Shown here piece after piece: positions 16,931 to 24,467 of a DNA stretch of 26,746 nt. Both the position numbers and the translations under genes were made by a program. The notes below the pieces were generated by a model. It ran no database searches and had not been told where the DNA came from. It was given only the letters and a program-made list of their open reading frames with translations. The DNA comes from DASRHK01 sp035650495 (GTDB taxonomy: Bacteria > Pseudomonadota > Gammaproteobacteria > Nevskiales > Nevskiaceae), in assembly GCA_035650495.1 (NCBI GenBank), contig DASRHK010000105.1, positions 1 to 26,746 on the forward strand. Reading direction: 5' to 3'. The number at the start of each line of letters is the position of its first letter. Positions within the stretch are counted from its first letter, which is position 1.

Positions 16931-17143
16931 TTAGAGCGGGCGGATCTGCGTCGCCTGCATGCCCTTCGGGCCCTTCTGCGGAACGAATTCCACTTTCTGG
17001 CCTTCCTTGAGCGTGCGGAAGCCGCTGCCCTGAATTTCCTTGAAGTGCGCGAAGAGATCGGCGCCGCCATCAGACGGGGTGATGAAGCCGAAACCCTTGG
17101 CGTCGTTGAACCACTTCACGGTGCCGGTAGACGTGTTGGACAT
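16931..17143 (-). CDS. Cold-shock protein, CspA family (copy 2)
   Basis: A 70-residue single-stranded nucleic-acid-binding protein of the CspA family. RNP1 is KGFGFI (about 16-21) and RNP2 is DLFAHF (about 29-34), after the family-typical GTVKWFN start. It is about 80% like its neighbour at 17189-17401, so the pair is a recent tandem duplication. ATG 17143 has AAGGA upstream. The 45-bp gap to the first copy lacks a terminator, so the two are probably cotranscribed and end at 16877-16908. CspA-type proteins act as RNA chaperones; which copy is cold-induced cannot be told here. Confidence 0.95.
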   Translation of the reverse strand: MSNTSTGTVKWFNDAKGFGFITPSDGGADLFAHFKEIQGSGFRTLKEGQKVEFVPQKGPKGMQATQIRPL

Positions 17144-17188
17144 TGGTTTGTTTCCTTGTTGCGGTTGCTTGTTGAGTTGAGACGATTC

Positions 17189-17401
17189 TTAAAGAGGGCG
17201 AATCTTCGTCGCCTGCATGCCCTTGGGGCCGCGCTGCGCGATGTATTCGACCTTCTGGCCTTCCTTGAGGGTCTTGAAGCCCGTTCCCTGGATTTCCTTG
17301 AAGTGCGCGAAGAGGTCTTCGCCACCGCCGGAGGGAGTGATGAAGCCGAAACCCTTGGTCTCGTTGAACCACTTCACGGTGCCAGTTGCTGCTGTAGTCA
17401 C
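17189..17401 (-). CDS. Cold-shock protein, CspA family (copy 1)
   Basis: A 70-residue CspA-family protein with GTVKWFNETKGFGFI (RNP1) and EDLFAHF (RNP2). It starts with GTG 17401; AAGGA lies about nine bases upstream. It is first in the tandem csp pair. Compared with copy 2, changes are mostly conservative (SDGGAD to SGGGED, FVPQK to YIAQR). Confidence 0.95.
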   Translation of the reverse strand: MTTAATGTVKWFNETKGFGFITPSGGGEDLFAHFKEIQGTGFKTLKEGQKVEYIAQRGPKGMQATKIRPL

Positions 17402-17790
17402 TAGTACAATTCCTTAATGAGTTTTTGGAAGCGAGCGCACGCGCCCGCCGGTTGCAAGCGATTAAGAAAGGTAGCCGAGTTGCTTAACAGCACCGGTGGA
17501 GAACCGGACAAGGGGAACCGCGGTAAAACCACTGCCCAATCAGTTGCGGGGGGCACTCTACACGATTCAGGGTCGCTGCGCCAGCGGCTTTCTTAGTCCT
17601 TTCATACAGCTTGGTTGACAGCGGCGATGCCGTTCGAGCCGCGGAAAAAAGAAAGCCCCGCTTGGGGCGGGGCTTCAAGGCTGCGATCATTGGGGGGATC
17701 GCAAGAGACGGACAGGGAGGACCGTCGGGGCATACATTGCGCTCGCTGCTGCGCCGCGGCAATGGATAAAAGTTACCGGTGACGCCGGCG
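17402..17790. other. Gene-free stretch: csp leader and L,D-transpeptidase tail
   Basis: 389 bp between the csp pair and the L,D-transpeptidase gene, with no convincing ORF. Next to csp it holds a leader of some 75 nt or more on the minus strand; a possible sigma-70 promoter is TTGTCC (17511-17506) and GTTAAG (17488-17483) with a 17-bp spacer, a weak -10. A CCGG-N7-CCGG hairpin lies across it. Next to the transpeptidase it holds the terminator at 17643-17675, then about 115 bp of transcribed but untranslated sequence. I see nothing recognisable in 17520-17640. Confidence 0.5.
17643..17675 (-). terminator. Rho-independent terminator of the dusB operon
   Basis: 8-bp stem AAGCCCCG (17653-17660) with CGGGGCTT (17668-17675), loop of 7. 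On the minus strand a T-rich run TTCTTTTTTCC follows (17653-17643). It lies 115 bp after the L,D-transpeptidase stop and separates that operon from csp. Confidence 0.88.
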
Positions 17791-19428
17791 TCAGGTCGTC
17801 GGCTTGCGAGGCGGCGAGGAGGGCGGATGACCCGCCAGCGCTTCGAGCAGCGGTCCGTCGAGCCCGTAGACGTCGGGCTTGTAGGAAACGCGCCCGTCGT
17901 CGCGTAGATCGATCGTCCAGTAGAGCAGCAGGACCGGCATCGCGTGCCGCAGACCGACCTCCTTCGTCTCGCCTTGGGCGAGCAGCTGCTCCAGCGCATC
18001 GCGATTCCATTTCTCCGGGTCGTTCAGCAGCCGCTCCGCGAGCCCGACCGCGTCCTCGACGCGGATGCAGCCCGAGCTGAACGCACGCTGGTCCTTCTCG
18101 AACAGCGCGGTGTGCGGCGTCTCGTGCATGTAGACGCCGTAGGGATTCGGGAAGTTGATGCGCACGCGGCCGATCGCGTTGTCCGGTCCGGGGTCCTGCT
18201 TGAGCCAGACGTGCTCGGGACCGTCGGGCGACGACCAGTCGAGCGAGTCCGGCGCAATCTCCTTGCCGGTGGCGTTCACCACGCGGATCCGGTTCGCCGC
18301 GAGGTAGCCTTGATCCGCGCGGACCTTCGGCAGCACGTCTTCGCGCAGGATGGTTTCCGGAACGGTCCACGTCGGGTTGAAGGTGAGGAACGTGATCTTG
18401 CCCGCGAAGATCGGCGTCGGCCGCACGCTGCGCCCGACCTGCACGCGCGTCGTCCACGCCGGCTTGCCGTCCTTGTAGAGGTGCACCTTGTAGCCGGCGA
18501 TGTCGACGACGACGAGATCGCCATCGATGCGCGGGAGCAGCCAGCGCGCTCGCTCGAGATTGGCGCGCAGCTGCGCGATCCGCGCGCGCACCGGCAGATT
18601 CAGCGCCGCGCGCGTCGAGGGACCGAGCTTGCCGTCGTCGTCGAGGTACTGCTCCTGCTGGAACTGCATCACCGCCGCTTCGACCTGCGCGTCGTAGAGA
18701 TCGGATGCGCGCTTCTTCGATGGGACCAGCGTGCCGGCGAGGGTGAGCCGCTTGCGCAGGGCGACGACGCGCGCGTCCTTCACACCGCGCTTGAGCGGCG
18801 CGCCGTCGGCGATCCTCGGCCAGCCGCCATGACGATCGATCTCGCGCAGCGCGCGGAGCTGCGCACGCAGCTGCTCGTACGCAGGATGCTGCGGCCGCGC
18901 ATTCGCGAACATCTGCGCGATGTGATCCTGATCGAGCGCTTCCTTCAGCGCGCGCCGCGCGGCCTTGCTCTCGAACGCGCGCGGCTCGAAGTTCCACTCG
19001 GGGTCTAGCACCGCGGGATCGACCTTGCCGAGCGACAGATGCAGCAGCGCGAGCAGGCAAGCGCGCGTCGCGATCAGGTCGAGATCGGCGCGGCGTGCAG
19101 CGCTGCGGGCGGCGTCCTGATCGAACACCGATCGGCGTTCACGCAGCACTGCCAGCTGATAGTCGGCGGGATTGAGCCCGTCATCCTCCAGGCCGCGCAC
19201 CTCGACGATCAGCGCCTCGAGGTTCTTCGCGTCCCAGGCCGGCTCGAACTTGCGGTCTTCGTAGAAGCGCTTGAGTCCCGCGATCAGCCATACCGCCGGA
19301 CGATCCTTCGGCGCCGGCTGCAGATGCTCGAGGCGATCGCGGATCAGCTCCCGCACCGCGGGCGGCTTGGCGATTGCCGGGAACGACAGCCCGATCAGCA
19401 GCAGCGCGGACGCAAGCGCACGCACCAT
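17791..19428 (-). CDS. L,D-transpeptidase, YcbB/LdtD type
   Basis: A 545-residue exported murein cross-linking enzyme that forms 3-3 (mDap-mDap) bonds in peptidoglycan. Signal peptide at about 1-20 (ending AIA). A scaffold domain covers about 45-200, a peptidoglycan-binding domain about 213-276 (VVALRKRL, QFQQEQYLDDDGKLGPSTRAALN in two parts), and the YkuD domain about 304-480. Catalytic residues: H435 in YMHETPH, and SSGCIRVEDA with C454 and R456. The size and domain order match the large LdtD class, not the small ErfK class. ATG 19428 overlaps the osmC stop by one base (TGATG), so translation is coupled. The Pro/Ser C-terminus is low complexity. Confidence 0.92.
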   Translation of the reverse strand: MVRALASALLLIGLSFPAIAKPPAVRELIRDRLEHLQPAPKDRPAVWLIAGLKRFYEDRKFEPAWDAKNLEALIVEVRGLEDDGLNPADYQLAVLRERRSVFDQDAARSAARRADLDLIATRACLLALLHLSLGKVDPAVLDPEWNFEPRAFESKAARRALKEALDQDHIAQMFANARPQHPAYEQLRAQLRALREIDRHGGWPRIADGAPLKRGVKDARVVALRKRLTLAGTLVPSKKRASDLYDAQVEAAVMQFQQEQYLDDDGKLGPSTRAALNLPVRARIAQLRANLERARWLLPRIDGDLVVVDIAGYKVHLYKDGKPAWTTRVQVGRSVRPTPIFAGKITFLTFNPTWTVPETILREDVLPKVRADQGYLAANRIRVVNATGKEIAPDSLDWSSPDGPEHVWLKQDPGPDNAIGRVRINFPNPYGVYMHETPHTALFEKDQRAFSSGCIRVEDAVGLAERLLNDPEKWNRDALEQLLAQGETKEVGLRHAMPVLLLYWTIDLRDDGRVSYKPDVYGLDGPLLEALAGHPPSSPPRKPTT

Positions 19429-19898
19429 CAGCGCGATTCCACCTTCACAGTGCTCGTCACGGAGTTGGCGATGTAGCAGTCGTGATGGGACTGCTCGTGC
19501 AGCGCGTTGAGCTCATCGGCCGACGGCTGCTTGGTGCCACCCCACGCGACGCGCGGACGCAGGACCACTTCGACCATCGCCTGCGCACCGGCGGCGTTCT
19601 TGCCCATCGTGCCGATCGCTTGGTCTTCGTAGCGATCGACCACGAAGCCTTTCTTCGCGGCATGGAACAGGAAGAACAGCATGTGGCACGACGACAGTGC
19701 CGCGACGAACGCTTCCTCCGGATCGACGCCGGCGGGATTCGACAACGGCACCGGCACGACGTTGGGTGAGCTCGAAGCCGGAACCGTCGCGCCACCGTCG
19801 AAGCGCCACTCATGCGCGCGCGAGTAGCGGTTGTCGGTGTACTTCTCCGCGTCGCGACGCGTCCACGACACGGTCGCCGTGTATTCATGCTTGCCCAT
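19428..19898 (-). CDS. OsmC/Ohr-family peroxiredoxin
   Basis: A 156-residue thiol peroxidase. The two reactive Cys are present: C71 in ALSSCHMLFFL and C141 in HHDCYIANSV. EEAFVAALSSC is the typical helix. The family reduces organic hydroperoxides using lipoyl or thiol donors. The sequence looks more OsmC-like than Ohr-like (longer N-terminus with WTRRDAEKYTDNRYSRAHEW). ATG 19898 shares one base with the dusB stop, and its own stop shares one with the L,D-transpeptidase start, so it is the middle gene of a coupled three-gene operon. The link to tRNA modification or cell-wall cross-linking is not obvious; a stress-response grouping is inference. Confidence 0.92.
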   Translation of the reverse strand: MGKHEYTATVSWTRRDAEKYTDNRYSRAHEWRFDGGATVPASSSPNVVPVPLSNPAGVDPEEAFVAALSSCHMLFFLFHAAKKGFVVDRYEDQAIGTMGKNAAGAQAMVEVVLRPRVAWGGTKQPSADELNALHEQSHHDCYIANSVTSTVKVESR

Positions 19899-20881
19899 CA
19901 CGCGGCCTCCGGCAGCTCCGCGGCTTCGCCGAAGAACTCGTCGACGAGGGCGAGCTGCGTCGATGCATCCTCGACCCGATTGACGCGCGACCAGAACGTC
20001 GCCGCCTGGGGATGGCTCTGGCAGTACCACTGGATGTGCTTGCGCGCGACGCGCACGCCGCGGCCGTCGCCGTAGAAATCGTGCAGCTCGCGCAGATGGC
20101 GCGACAGGATCGCGTGCACTTCGCCGACAGTGGGCGGCGGCAGCGCGTGGCCGGTCGAAAGGAAATGCGCGATCTCGCGGAAGATCCACGGCCGGCCGAG
20201 CGCGCCGCGGCCGATCATCACACCATCCGCGCCGGTATGCGCGAGCACCGACCTGGCCTTCGCCGGCGAATCGATGTCGCCGTTCGCGAGCACCGGGATC
20301 GAGAGCGCCTGCTTGATGGCGGCGATGGTGTCGTATTCGGCGTCGCCTTCGTAGAGGTCTTCGCGCGTGCGCCCGTGCACCGCGAGCGAGGCGATGCCGC
20401 AGTCCTGCGCGATCTGCGCGATCGCGAGCCCGTTGCGATGCGCGCGCGCCCAGCCCGTGCGGATCTTCAGCGTCACCGGAACGCTGACGGCGCCGACGAC
20501 GGCGCTGCAGATCTCCGCAACGAGCTGCTCGTCCTTCATCAGCGCGGAGCCCGCGTCGCGCTTGCAGACCTTCTTGGCCGGACAGCCCATGTTGATGTCG
20601 ATGATCTGCGCGCCGGCGTCGACGTTGCGGCGCGCCGCATCGGCCATCATCTGCGCGTCGTAGCCCGCGATCTGCACCGAGATCGGCTCGGGCTCGTCGC
20701 GATGATCGGTGCGCAGGCGCGACTTCTCCGTGTGCCAGAGCGTCGGATCGGCGGTGGTCATCTCGGAGACGGCGAGACCGGCGCCGAGCTGCCGGCACAA
20801 GCGGCGGAACGGCAGATCGGTGACGCCGGCCATCGGCGCGAGCACCACCGCCGGCGCGATCGGATAAGGACCGATTTTCAT
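19898..20881 (-). CDS. dusB: tRNA-dihydrouridine synthase, DusB type
   Basis: A 327-residue FMN enzyme that reduces uridine to dihydrouridine in tRNA. Motifs: LAPMAGVTDLPFRRLC near the start, SEM at 39-41, NMGCPAKKVCKRDAGSAL with catalytic C100, TLKIRTGW, LAVHGRTREDLYEG, PVLANGDI and MIGRGALGRPWIF, all FMN or tRNA contacts. The MKIGPYPI start and the APMAGVTD pattern favour DusB over DusA or DusC. Start ATG 20881 (ATG 20890 gives three more residues). In many proteobacteria dusB is followed by fis; here osmC and an L,D-transpeptidase gene follow instead. Only 36 bp separate it from a divergent hydrolase gene. Confidence 0.93.
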   Translation of the reverse strand: MKIGPYPIAPAVVLAPMAGVTDLPFRRLCRQLGAGLAVSEMTTADPTLWHTEKSRLRTDHRDEPEPISVQIAGYDAQMMADAARRNVDAGAQIIDINMGCPAKKVCKRDAGSALMKDEQLVAEICSAVVGAVSVPVTLKIRTGWARAHRNGLAIAQIAQDCGIASLAVHGRTREDLYEGDAEYDTIAAIKQALSIPVLANGDIDSPAKARSVLAHTGADGVMIGRGALGRPWIFREIAHFLSTGHALPPPTVGEVHAILSRHLRELHDFYGDGRGVRVARKHIQWYCQSHPQAATFWSRVNRVEDASTQLALVDEFFGEAAELPEAA

Positions 20882-20917
20882 GGCGCGCATTGTCGCCGAT
20901 CTCGCTACGATGGCGGC

Positions 20918-21619
20918 ATGGCTCTCCAGACCGACGCATCGCAACCGCCTTCGAAGCTCCTCCTGCTGCTCGAAGGCCGCACCTTCGCCGAGTACTTCGC
21001 GCTCTGGGCGCGCGCCGCGACGATGAACGATCTGCCGCGCGGCGACGGGCACGCCGTGCTGGTCGTTCCCGGATTCGGCGCGAGCGATCTGTCGACGCGA
21101 CCGCTGCGACGCATCCTGGAGAAGCTCGGCTATGCGGCGTACGGCTGGGGCAACGGCCGCAACCTCGGCATGCGGCCGGCGATCAAGCAGTCGCTCTCCT
21201 CGCTGCTCGAGCGGCTGCATGCGAAGCACGGCGGCAAGGTCACGCTGATCGGGCACAGCCTCGGCGGCGTCTACGCGCGCGAGATGGCCCGCGCGAATCC
21301 GCAGCTCGTCCGGCGCGTGATCACGCTCGGCAGCCCGATCAACGTGCATCCCGATGCCAATAACCTGATGGGCATCTGGCGATTGATGAATCGCGGCAAG
21401 CCGGTGAAGACGGATCTCGAAGGCTTCAGCCGTCGCATCAAGCCGCCGCCGGTGCCGTGCACCGCGATCTACACGCGCAGCGACGGCATCGTCGCGTGGA
21501 AGTGCTGCGTCGAGGACGACGCGCCCAACGTGGAGAACGTCGAGGTGCGCGGAAGCCATCTCGGCCTCGCGCACAACACGAAAGTGGTCCGGCTGATCGC
21601 CGAGCGGCTGGCGCAGTAG
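20918..21619 (+). CDS. Lipase-like alpha/beta hydrolase
   Basis: A 233-residue hydrolase related to the triacylglycerol lipase/PGAP1-like group. S114 lies in IGHSLGG; D189 (TRSDGIVAW) and H214 (GSHLGLAHN) complete a triad. VLVVPGFGAS (47-56) is the oxyanion-hole segment. CC at 196-197 could bind a metal or form a disulfide. There is no signal peptide or membrane segment, so a cytoplasmic esterase or thioesterase role is plausible. ATG 20918 lies 36 bp from the divergent dusB start, so their promoters must overlap. No terminator is seen directly after it. Confidence 0.86.
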   Translation: MALQTDASQPPSKLLLLLEGRTFAEYFALWARAATMNDLPRGDGHAVLVVPGFGASDLSTRPLRRILEKLGYAAYGWGNGRNLGMRPAIKQSLSSLLERLHAKHGGKVTLIGHSLGGVYAREMARANPQLVRRVITLGSPINVHPDANNLMGIWRLMNRGKPVKTDLEGFSRRIKPPPVPCTAIYTRSDGIVAWKCCVEDDAPNVENVEVRGSHLGLAHNTKVVRLIAERLAQ

Positions 21620-21746
21620 CTCTACTCGGCCTGGACCACCAGTTGTGTTTTGTCAACAGCAATGACACTATAAGTTGTGGCTGGTCGATTCGCGGCAGTT
21701 TGCCAAGAACCCCAGCCATCCGTGCGAAGTAAACAGGAGGTATCTC

Positions 21747-21791
21747 ATGGCCGCCAAGAAAAAGGCCAAGAAGAAAGCGAAGAAGAAGTAA
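21747..21791 (+). CDS. 14-residue Lys/Ala peptide
   Basis: ATG GCC GCC AAG... encodes MAAKKKAKKKAKKK, stopping at TAA 21789-21791. It has an ideal Shine-Dalgarno AGGAGG (21735-21740), six bases before ATG, and its own strong terminator at 21807-21850. TATAAG at 21669-21674 could be a -10, with a poor -35 (GTGTTT, 21645-21650, spacer 18). The KKKA repeat resembles the C-terminal tails of histone-H1-like bacterial proteins and ribosomal proteins. It is too short for family recognition. It may be a real very short cationic peptide or a leader/attenuator (lysine codon run before a terminator). No identity is known to me. Confidence 0.55.
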   Translation: MAAKKKAKKKAKKK

Positions 21792-21806
21792 CGATTCGCG
21801 ATTCTT

Positions 21807-21850
21807 AAGGCGCAGCGCCTAACCCTTCCCGCGCTGCGCCTTTGTTGTCT
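21807..21850 (+). terminator. Strong terminator after the Lys-rich ORF
   Basis: Perfect 12-bp stem AAGGCGCAGCGC (21807-21818) and GCGCTGCGCCTT (21831-21842), 12-nt loop, followed by TGTTGTCT (21843-21850). The T-run is interrupted, but the stem is long and GC-rich. It separates the small ORF from the cysC-like gene. Confidence 0.8.
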
Positions 21851-21901
21851 CTGGCGGTCGCGACATAGAATTCGCGGCCCGATCTCCCCAAAAAATCCCA
21901 G

Positions 21902-22456
21902 ATGGCTTCGCAACCCGCGCGGCGCGGCTTCACGCTGTTCATGACCGGCCTTCCCGGCGCGGGCAAATCCACGCTCGCGGCCGCGCTCAAGCAAGCGCTC
22001 GAGACGCGGCACAAGCGCTCGGTGACGGTGCTCGACGGCGACGTCGTGCGCGAAATGCTCTCCAGCGGTCTCACCTTCTCGCGCGCCGATCGCGAGCTGA
22101 ACCTGCGTCGCATCGGCTACGTCGCCGGCGAAGTCACCAAGCACGGCGGCATCTGCATCTGCGCGGCGATCGCGCCGTTCCGCTCCGCGCGCGATGAAGC
22201 GCGCGCCCGCATCTCGCAGGTCGGCGGCTTCTACGAGATTTACCTCGCGACGCCGCTCGCGGTGTGCGAGACGCGCGATCCGAAGGGCCTCTATCGCAAG
22301 GCGCGCCGGGGCGAGATCAAGAATTTCACCGGCATCGACGATCCGTTCGAGCCGCCCGCACGCGCCGACGCCGTCATCGACGCGAGCAAGATGACGGTCG
22401 AGGAAGAAGTGCGCAGGATCCTCGAGCTGCCGATGCGCGACCAACTGCTGCCCTGA
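21902..22456 (+). CDS. cysC: Adenylylsulfate (APS) kinase-like protein
   Basis: A 184-residue P-loop kinase that would phosphorylate adenylylsulfate to PAPS in sulfate activation. P-loop GLPGAGKST (16-24); LDGDVVREML; FSRADRELNLRRIGYVA; and DPKGLYRKARRGEIKNFTGID, the APS kinase signature. The text is closer to the kinase part of Sat-APS-kinase fusions (LNLRRIGYVAGEVTKHGG) than to stand-alone E. coli CysC. No cysD, cysN or sat is adjacent. No Shine-Dalgarno is seen before ATG 21902, only a C/A-rich sequence. A 15-bp gap separates it from the next gene, so the two probably form one unit. Confidence 0.88.
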   Translation: MASQPARRGFTLFMTGLPGAGKSTLAAALKQALETRHKRSVTVLDGDVVREMLSSGLTFSRADRELNLRRIGYVAGEVTKHGGICICAAIAPFRSARDEARARISQVGGFYEIYLATPLAVCETRDPKGLYRKARRGEIKNFTGIDDPFEPPARADAVIDASKMTVEEEVRRILELPMRDQLLP

Positions 22457-22471
22457 CGCGGAGACTCTTCG

Positions 22472-23647
22472 ATGCCCGCTGCCCGCAAGTTCGACATCGT
22501 CCTGTTCGGCGCCACCGGCTTCACCGGCGCGCTCACCGCGGAATATCTCGCGCGCAACGCGCCGGCGTCGCTGCGCTGGGCGATCGCCGGCCGCAATCTC
22601 GACAAGCTCGCTCGCGTGCGCGATCAGCTCGCCGCGATCAATCCCGCCTGCGCGAAGCTCGAGCTGCTGCAAGCCGACGTCGGCGCGCCCGATTCGATCC
22701 GCGAAGTCGCGGAGTCGACGCGCGTCGTCATCACCACCGTCGGTCCGTACATTTTTTACGGCGAGCCGCTGGTCGCCGCCTGTGCCGCGGCCGGCACCGA
22801 TTACGTCGATCTCACCGGCGAGCCGGAATTCGTGGACCTGATGTGGCTGCGCTATCACGAGCAGGCGCGATCGACCGGCGCACGCATCGTGCATTGCTGC
22901 GGCTTCGATTCGATCCCGCACGATCTCGGCGCCTTGTTCACGGTGCAGCAGCTGCCATCGGACGCGCCGATCAAGGTCGAAGGCTTCGTGCGCGCCGGCG
23001 GGACGTTCTCCGGCGGCACGTTCCATTCCGCGGTGAACGCGTTCGGCCGCGTGCGCCAGTACGCGCAGGTGCGCAAGGAGCGCATCCGTCGCGAAGGCCC
23101 CGGCCCGCGTAAGGTGAAAGGCGGCAAGCAGACCATCCACTTCGAACGCGCGCTGAAGACCTGGGTCGTGCCGATGCCGACGATCGACCCGCAAGTGGTG
23201 AAGCGATCGGCGCGCGAGCTCGACGTCTACGGCCCGGAGTTCTCCTACGCGCACTACGTGCAGGTGAAGAAGCTGGCGGGCGTCGTCGGGCTGGTCGGCG
23301 GCGTCAGCGCGATGTTCACGCTCGCGCAGCTCAAGCTCACGCGCGATTGGCTGCTGTCGAAGAAGAATCCCGGCGAAGGTCCGGACGAGGAGCAGCGCAA
23401 GAAGAGCTGGTTCCGCGTGCGCTTCACCGGCGAAGGCGGCGGCAAGCGCGTCGTCACCGAAGTGACCGGCGGCGATCCCGGTTACGGTGAGACGTCGAAG
23501 ATGCTCGCCGAGTCGGCGCTGTGCCTCGCGCTCGACGCGCTGCCGAAGCGCTCAGGTCAGCTCACGCCGGCGATCGCGATGGGCAACGCGCTGATCGACC
23601 GGCTGCAGCGCGCGGGCATCGCGTTCCGGGTGATCGAGGGGCCGTAA
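22472..23647 (+). CDS. Saccharopine dehydrogenase-like oxidoreductase
   Basis: A 391-residue protein with an N-terminal NADP-binding Rossmann motif, FDIVLFGATGFTGALTAEYL (about 7-26), GRN, then VVITTVGPYIFYGEPLV and CAAAGTDYVDLTGEPEF, typical of the saccharopine dehydrogenase-like/trans-acting enoyl reductase group known from mycobacterial lipid synthesis. HCCGFDSIPHDLG (about 141-153) is a hallmark of that group. A hydrophobic stretch at LAGVVGLVGGVSAMFTLAQL (about 268-287) may touch the membrane. It probably acts on a lipid or polyketide-like intermediate; I do not infer lysine metabolism. It follows the cysC-like gene by 15 bp (GGAGA before ATG), and ends 3 bp from the convergent response regulator gene. 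Confidence 0.85.
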   Translation: MPAARKFDIVLFGATGFTGALTAEYLARNAPASLRWAIAGRNLDKLARVRDQLAAINPACAKLELLQADVGAPDSIREVAESTRVVITTVGPYIFYGEPLVAACAAAGTDYVDLTGEPEFVDLMWLRYHEQARSTGARIVHCCGFDSIPHDLGALFTVQQLPSDAPIKVEGFVRAGGTFSGGTFHSAVNAFGRVRQYAQVRKERIRREGPGPRKVKGGKQTIHFERALKTWVVPMPTIDPQVVKRSARELDVYGPEFSYAHYVQVKKLAGVVGLVGGVSAMFTLAQLKLTRDWLLSKKNPGEGPDEEQRKKSWFRVRFTGEGGGKRVVTEVTGGDPGYGETSKMLAESALCLALDALPKRSGQLTPAIAMGNALIDRLQRAGIAFRVIEGP

Positions 23648-23650
23648 CCC

Positions 23651-24391
23651 CTAGCGGCGCGGCAGCTTCCGGCGTGACGATCCGCGCACGGCGCGCGGCT
23701 TGGTGCGCAGCACTTGCGCGCGGAATTTCGCGAAGGCGCTTTTCGTCTCGCCGCGACCTTCCAGCCGCGACACCATCGCCTTCAGCTCGGCGACTTGCTT
23801 GGTGAGCTCCTGGATCACTTTGAGCCCTTGCGCGCGGTTCTCCTCGAGCATCGCGACGACGCGATCGAGCATGCCGAACTCGCTCGGCTTGGCTGCTGGC
23901 GTAGCTGCCGATGCCGGTGCGGCCGCATGCGCGGACGCCGGTGCAGCAGCAGGCAGCGTCGCAGTGGCGCCAGTTGCCGGCGCAGGTGCCGAGGGCTTGG
24001 CCGTCGCCGGTGCGCGTGCCGCGGCCGCTGTCAGCGAGCTCAACACTCGCGCGAGCTGTTGCGGCGTCGGCGGCTTGGTGATGACGTCGGCGGCGCCCTT
24101 GAAGCGCGCTTCCTGGGTGAAGGCGTCGCCTTCGTTGGACGAGCAGATCACCACCGGGATGTCGATGGTCTTGGGGTCGCTCTTGATGGTGTTCAGCACG
24201 TCGAAGCCATCGACGCCGGGCATCACGTGATCGAGGAAGATCACGTCGGGATGATGGTCCTTGAGATAGGTGAAGGCGATCTCCGCGGACTCCGCCGTCT
24301 CCACCACGTAATGCATGTTCTCGAGATAGCGCCGCAGCGCGAAGCGCGCGGACTTCGAGTCGTCGATCACGAAAGCCGATCGGCCTGCCAT
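23651..24391 (-). CDS. Single-domain REC protein with coiled-coil and basic tail
   Basis: A 246-residue protein. Residues 1-120 are a receiver domain: D10/D11, phospho-acceptor D54 (IFLDHVMPG), S84 or S85, and K106 (ITKPP). Residues 121-165 are an Ala/Pro-rich linker. Residues about 172-206 form a likely coiled coil (MLDRVVAMLEENRAQGLKV, QELTKQVAELKAMVSRLEG). The last 20 residues are Arg/Lys-rich. There is no DNA-binding or enzyme output, so it may act by protein-protein contact, as in chemotaxis or PilG/PilH-like systems. ATG 24391 has a near-ideal GGGGGAGGAG Shine-Dalgarno. It is the last gene of its strand run, and a sigma-70-like promoter may lie in the 76-bp gap before it. Confidence 0.85.
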   Translation of the reverse strand: MAGRSAFVIDDSKSARFALRRYLENMHYVVETAESAEIAFTYLKDHHPDVIFLDHVMPGVDGFDVLNTIKSDPKTIDIPVVICSSNEGDAFTQEARFKGAADVITKPPTPQQLARVLSSLTAAAARAPATAKPSAPAPATGATATLPAAAPASAHAAAPASAATPAAKPSEFGMLDRVVAMLEENRAQGLKVIQELTKQVAELKAMVSRLEGRGETKSAFAKFRAQVLRTKPRAVRGSSRRKLPRR

Positions 24392-24467
24392 TTCTCCTCC
24401 CCCTCAAAATCAGGCAGTTGGGAAGCAAACCTAACACAGGGCCTGGGCAGCGCCAAATCCGGGCGGC

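Noticed and set aside
21651..21667. TGTC...GACA near the promoter of the Lys-rich ORF, as another GlrR site
   Set aside because: The spacer is 9, not 10, and no sigma-54 promoter follows; chance is likely.
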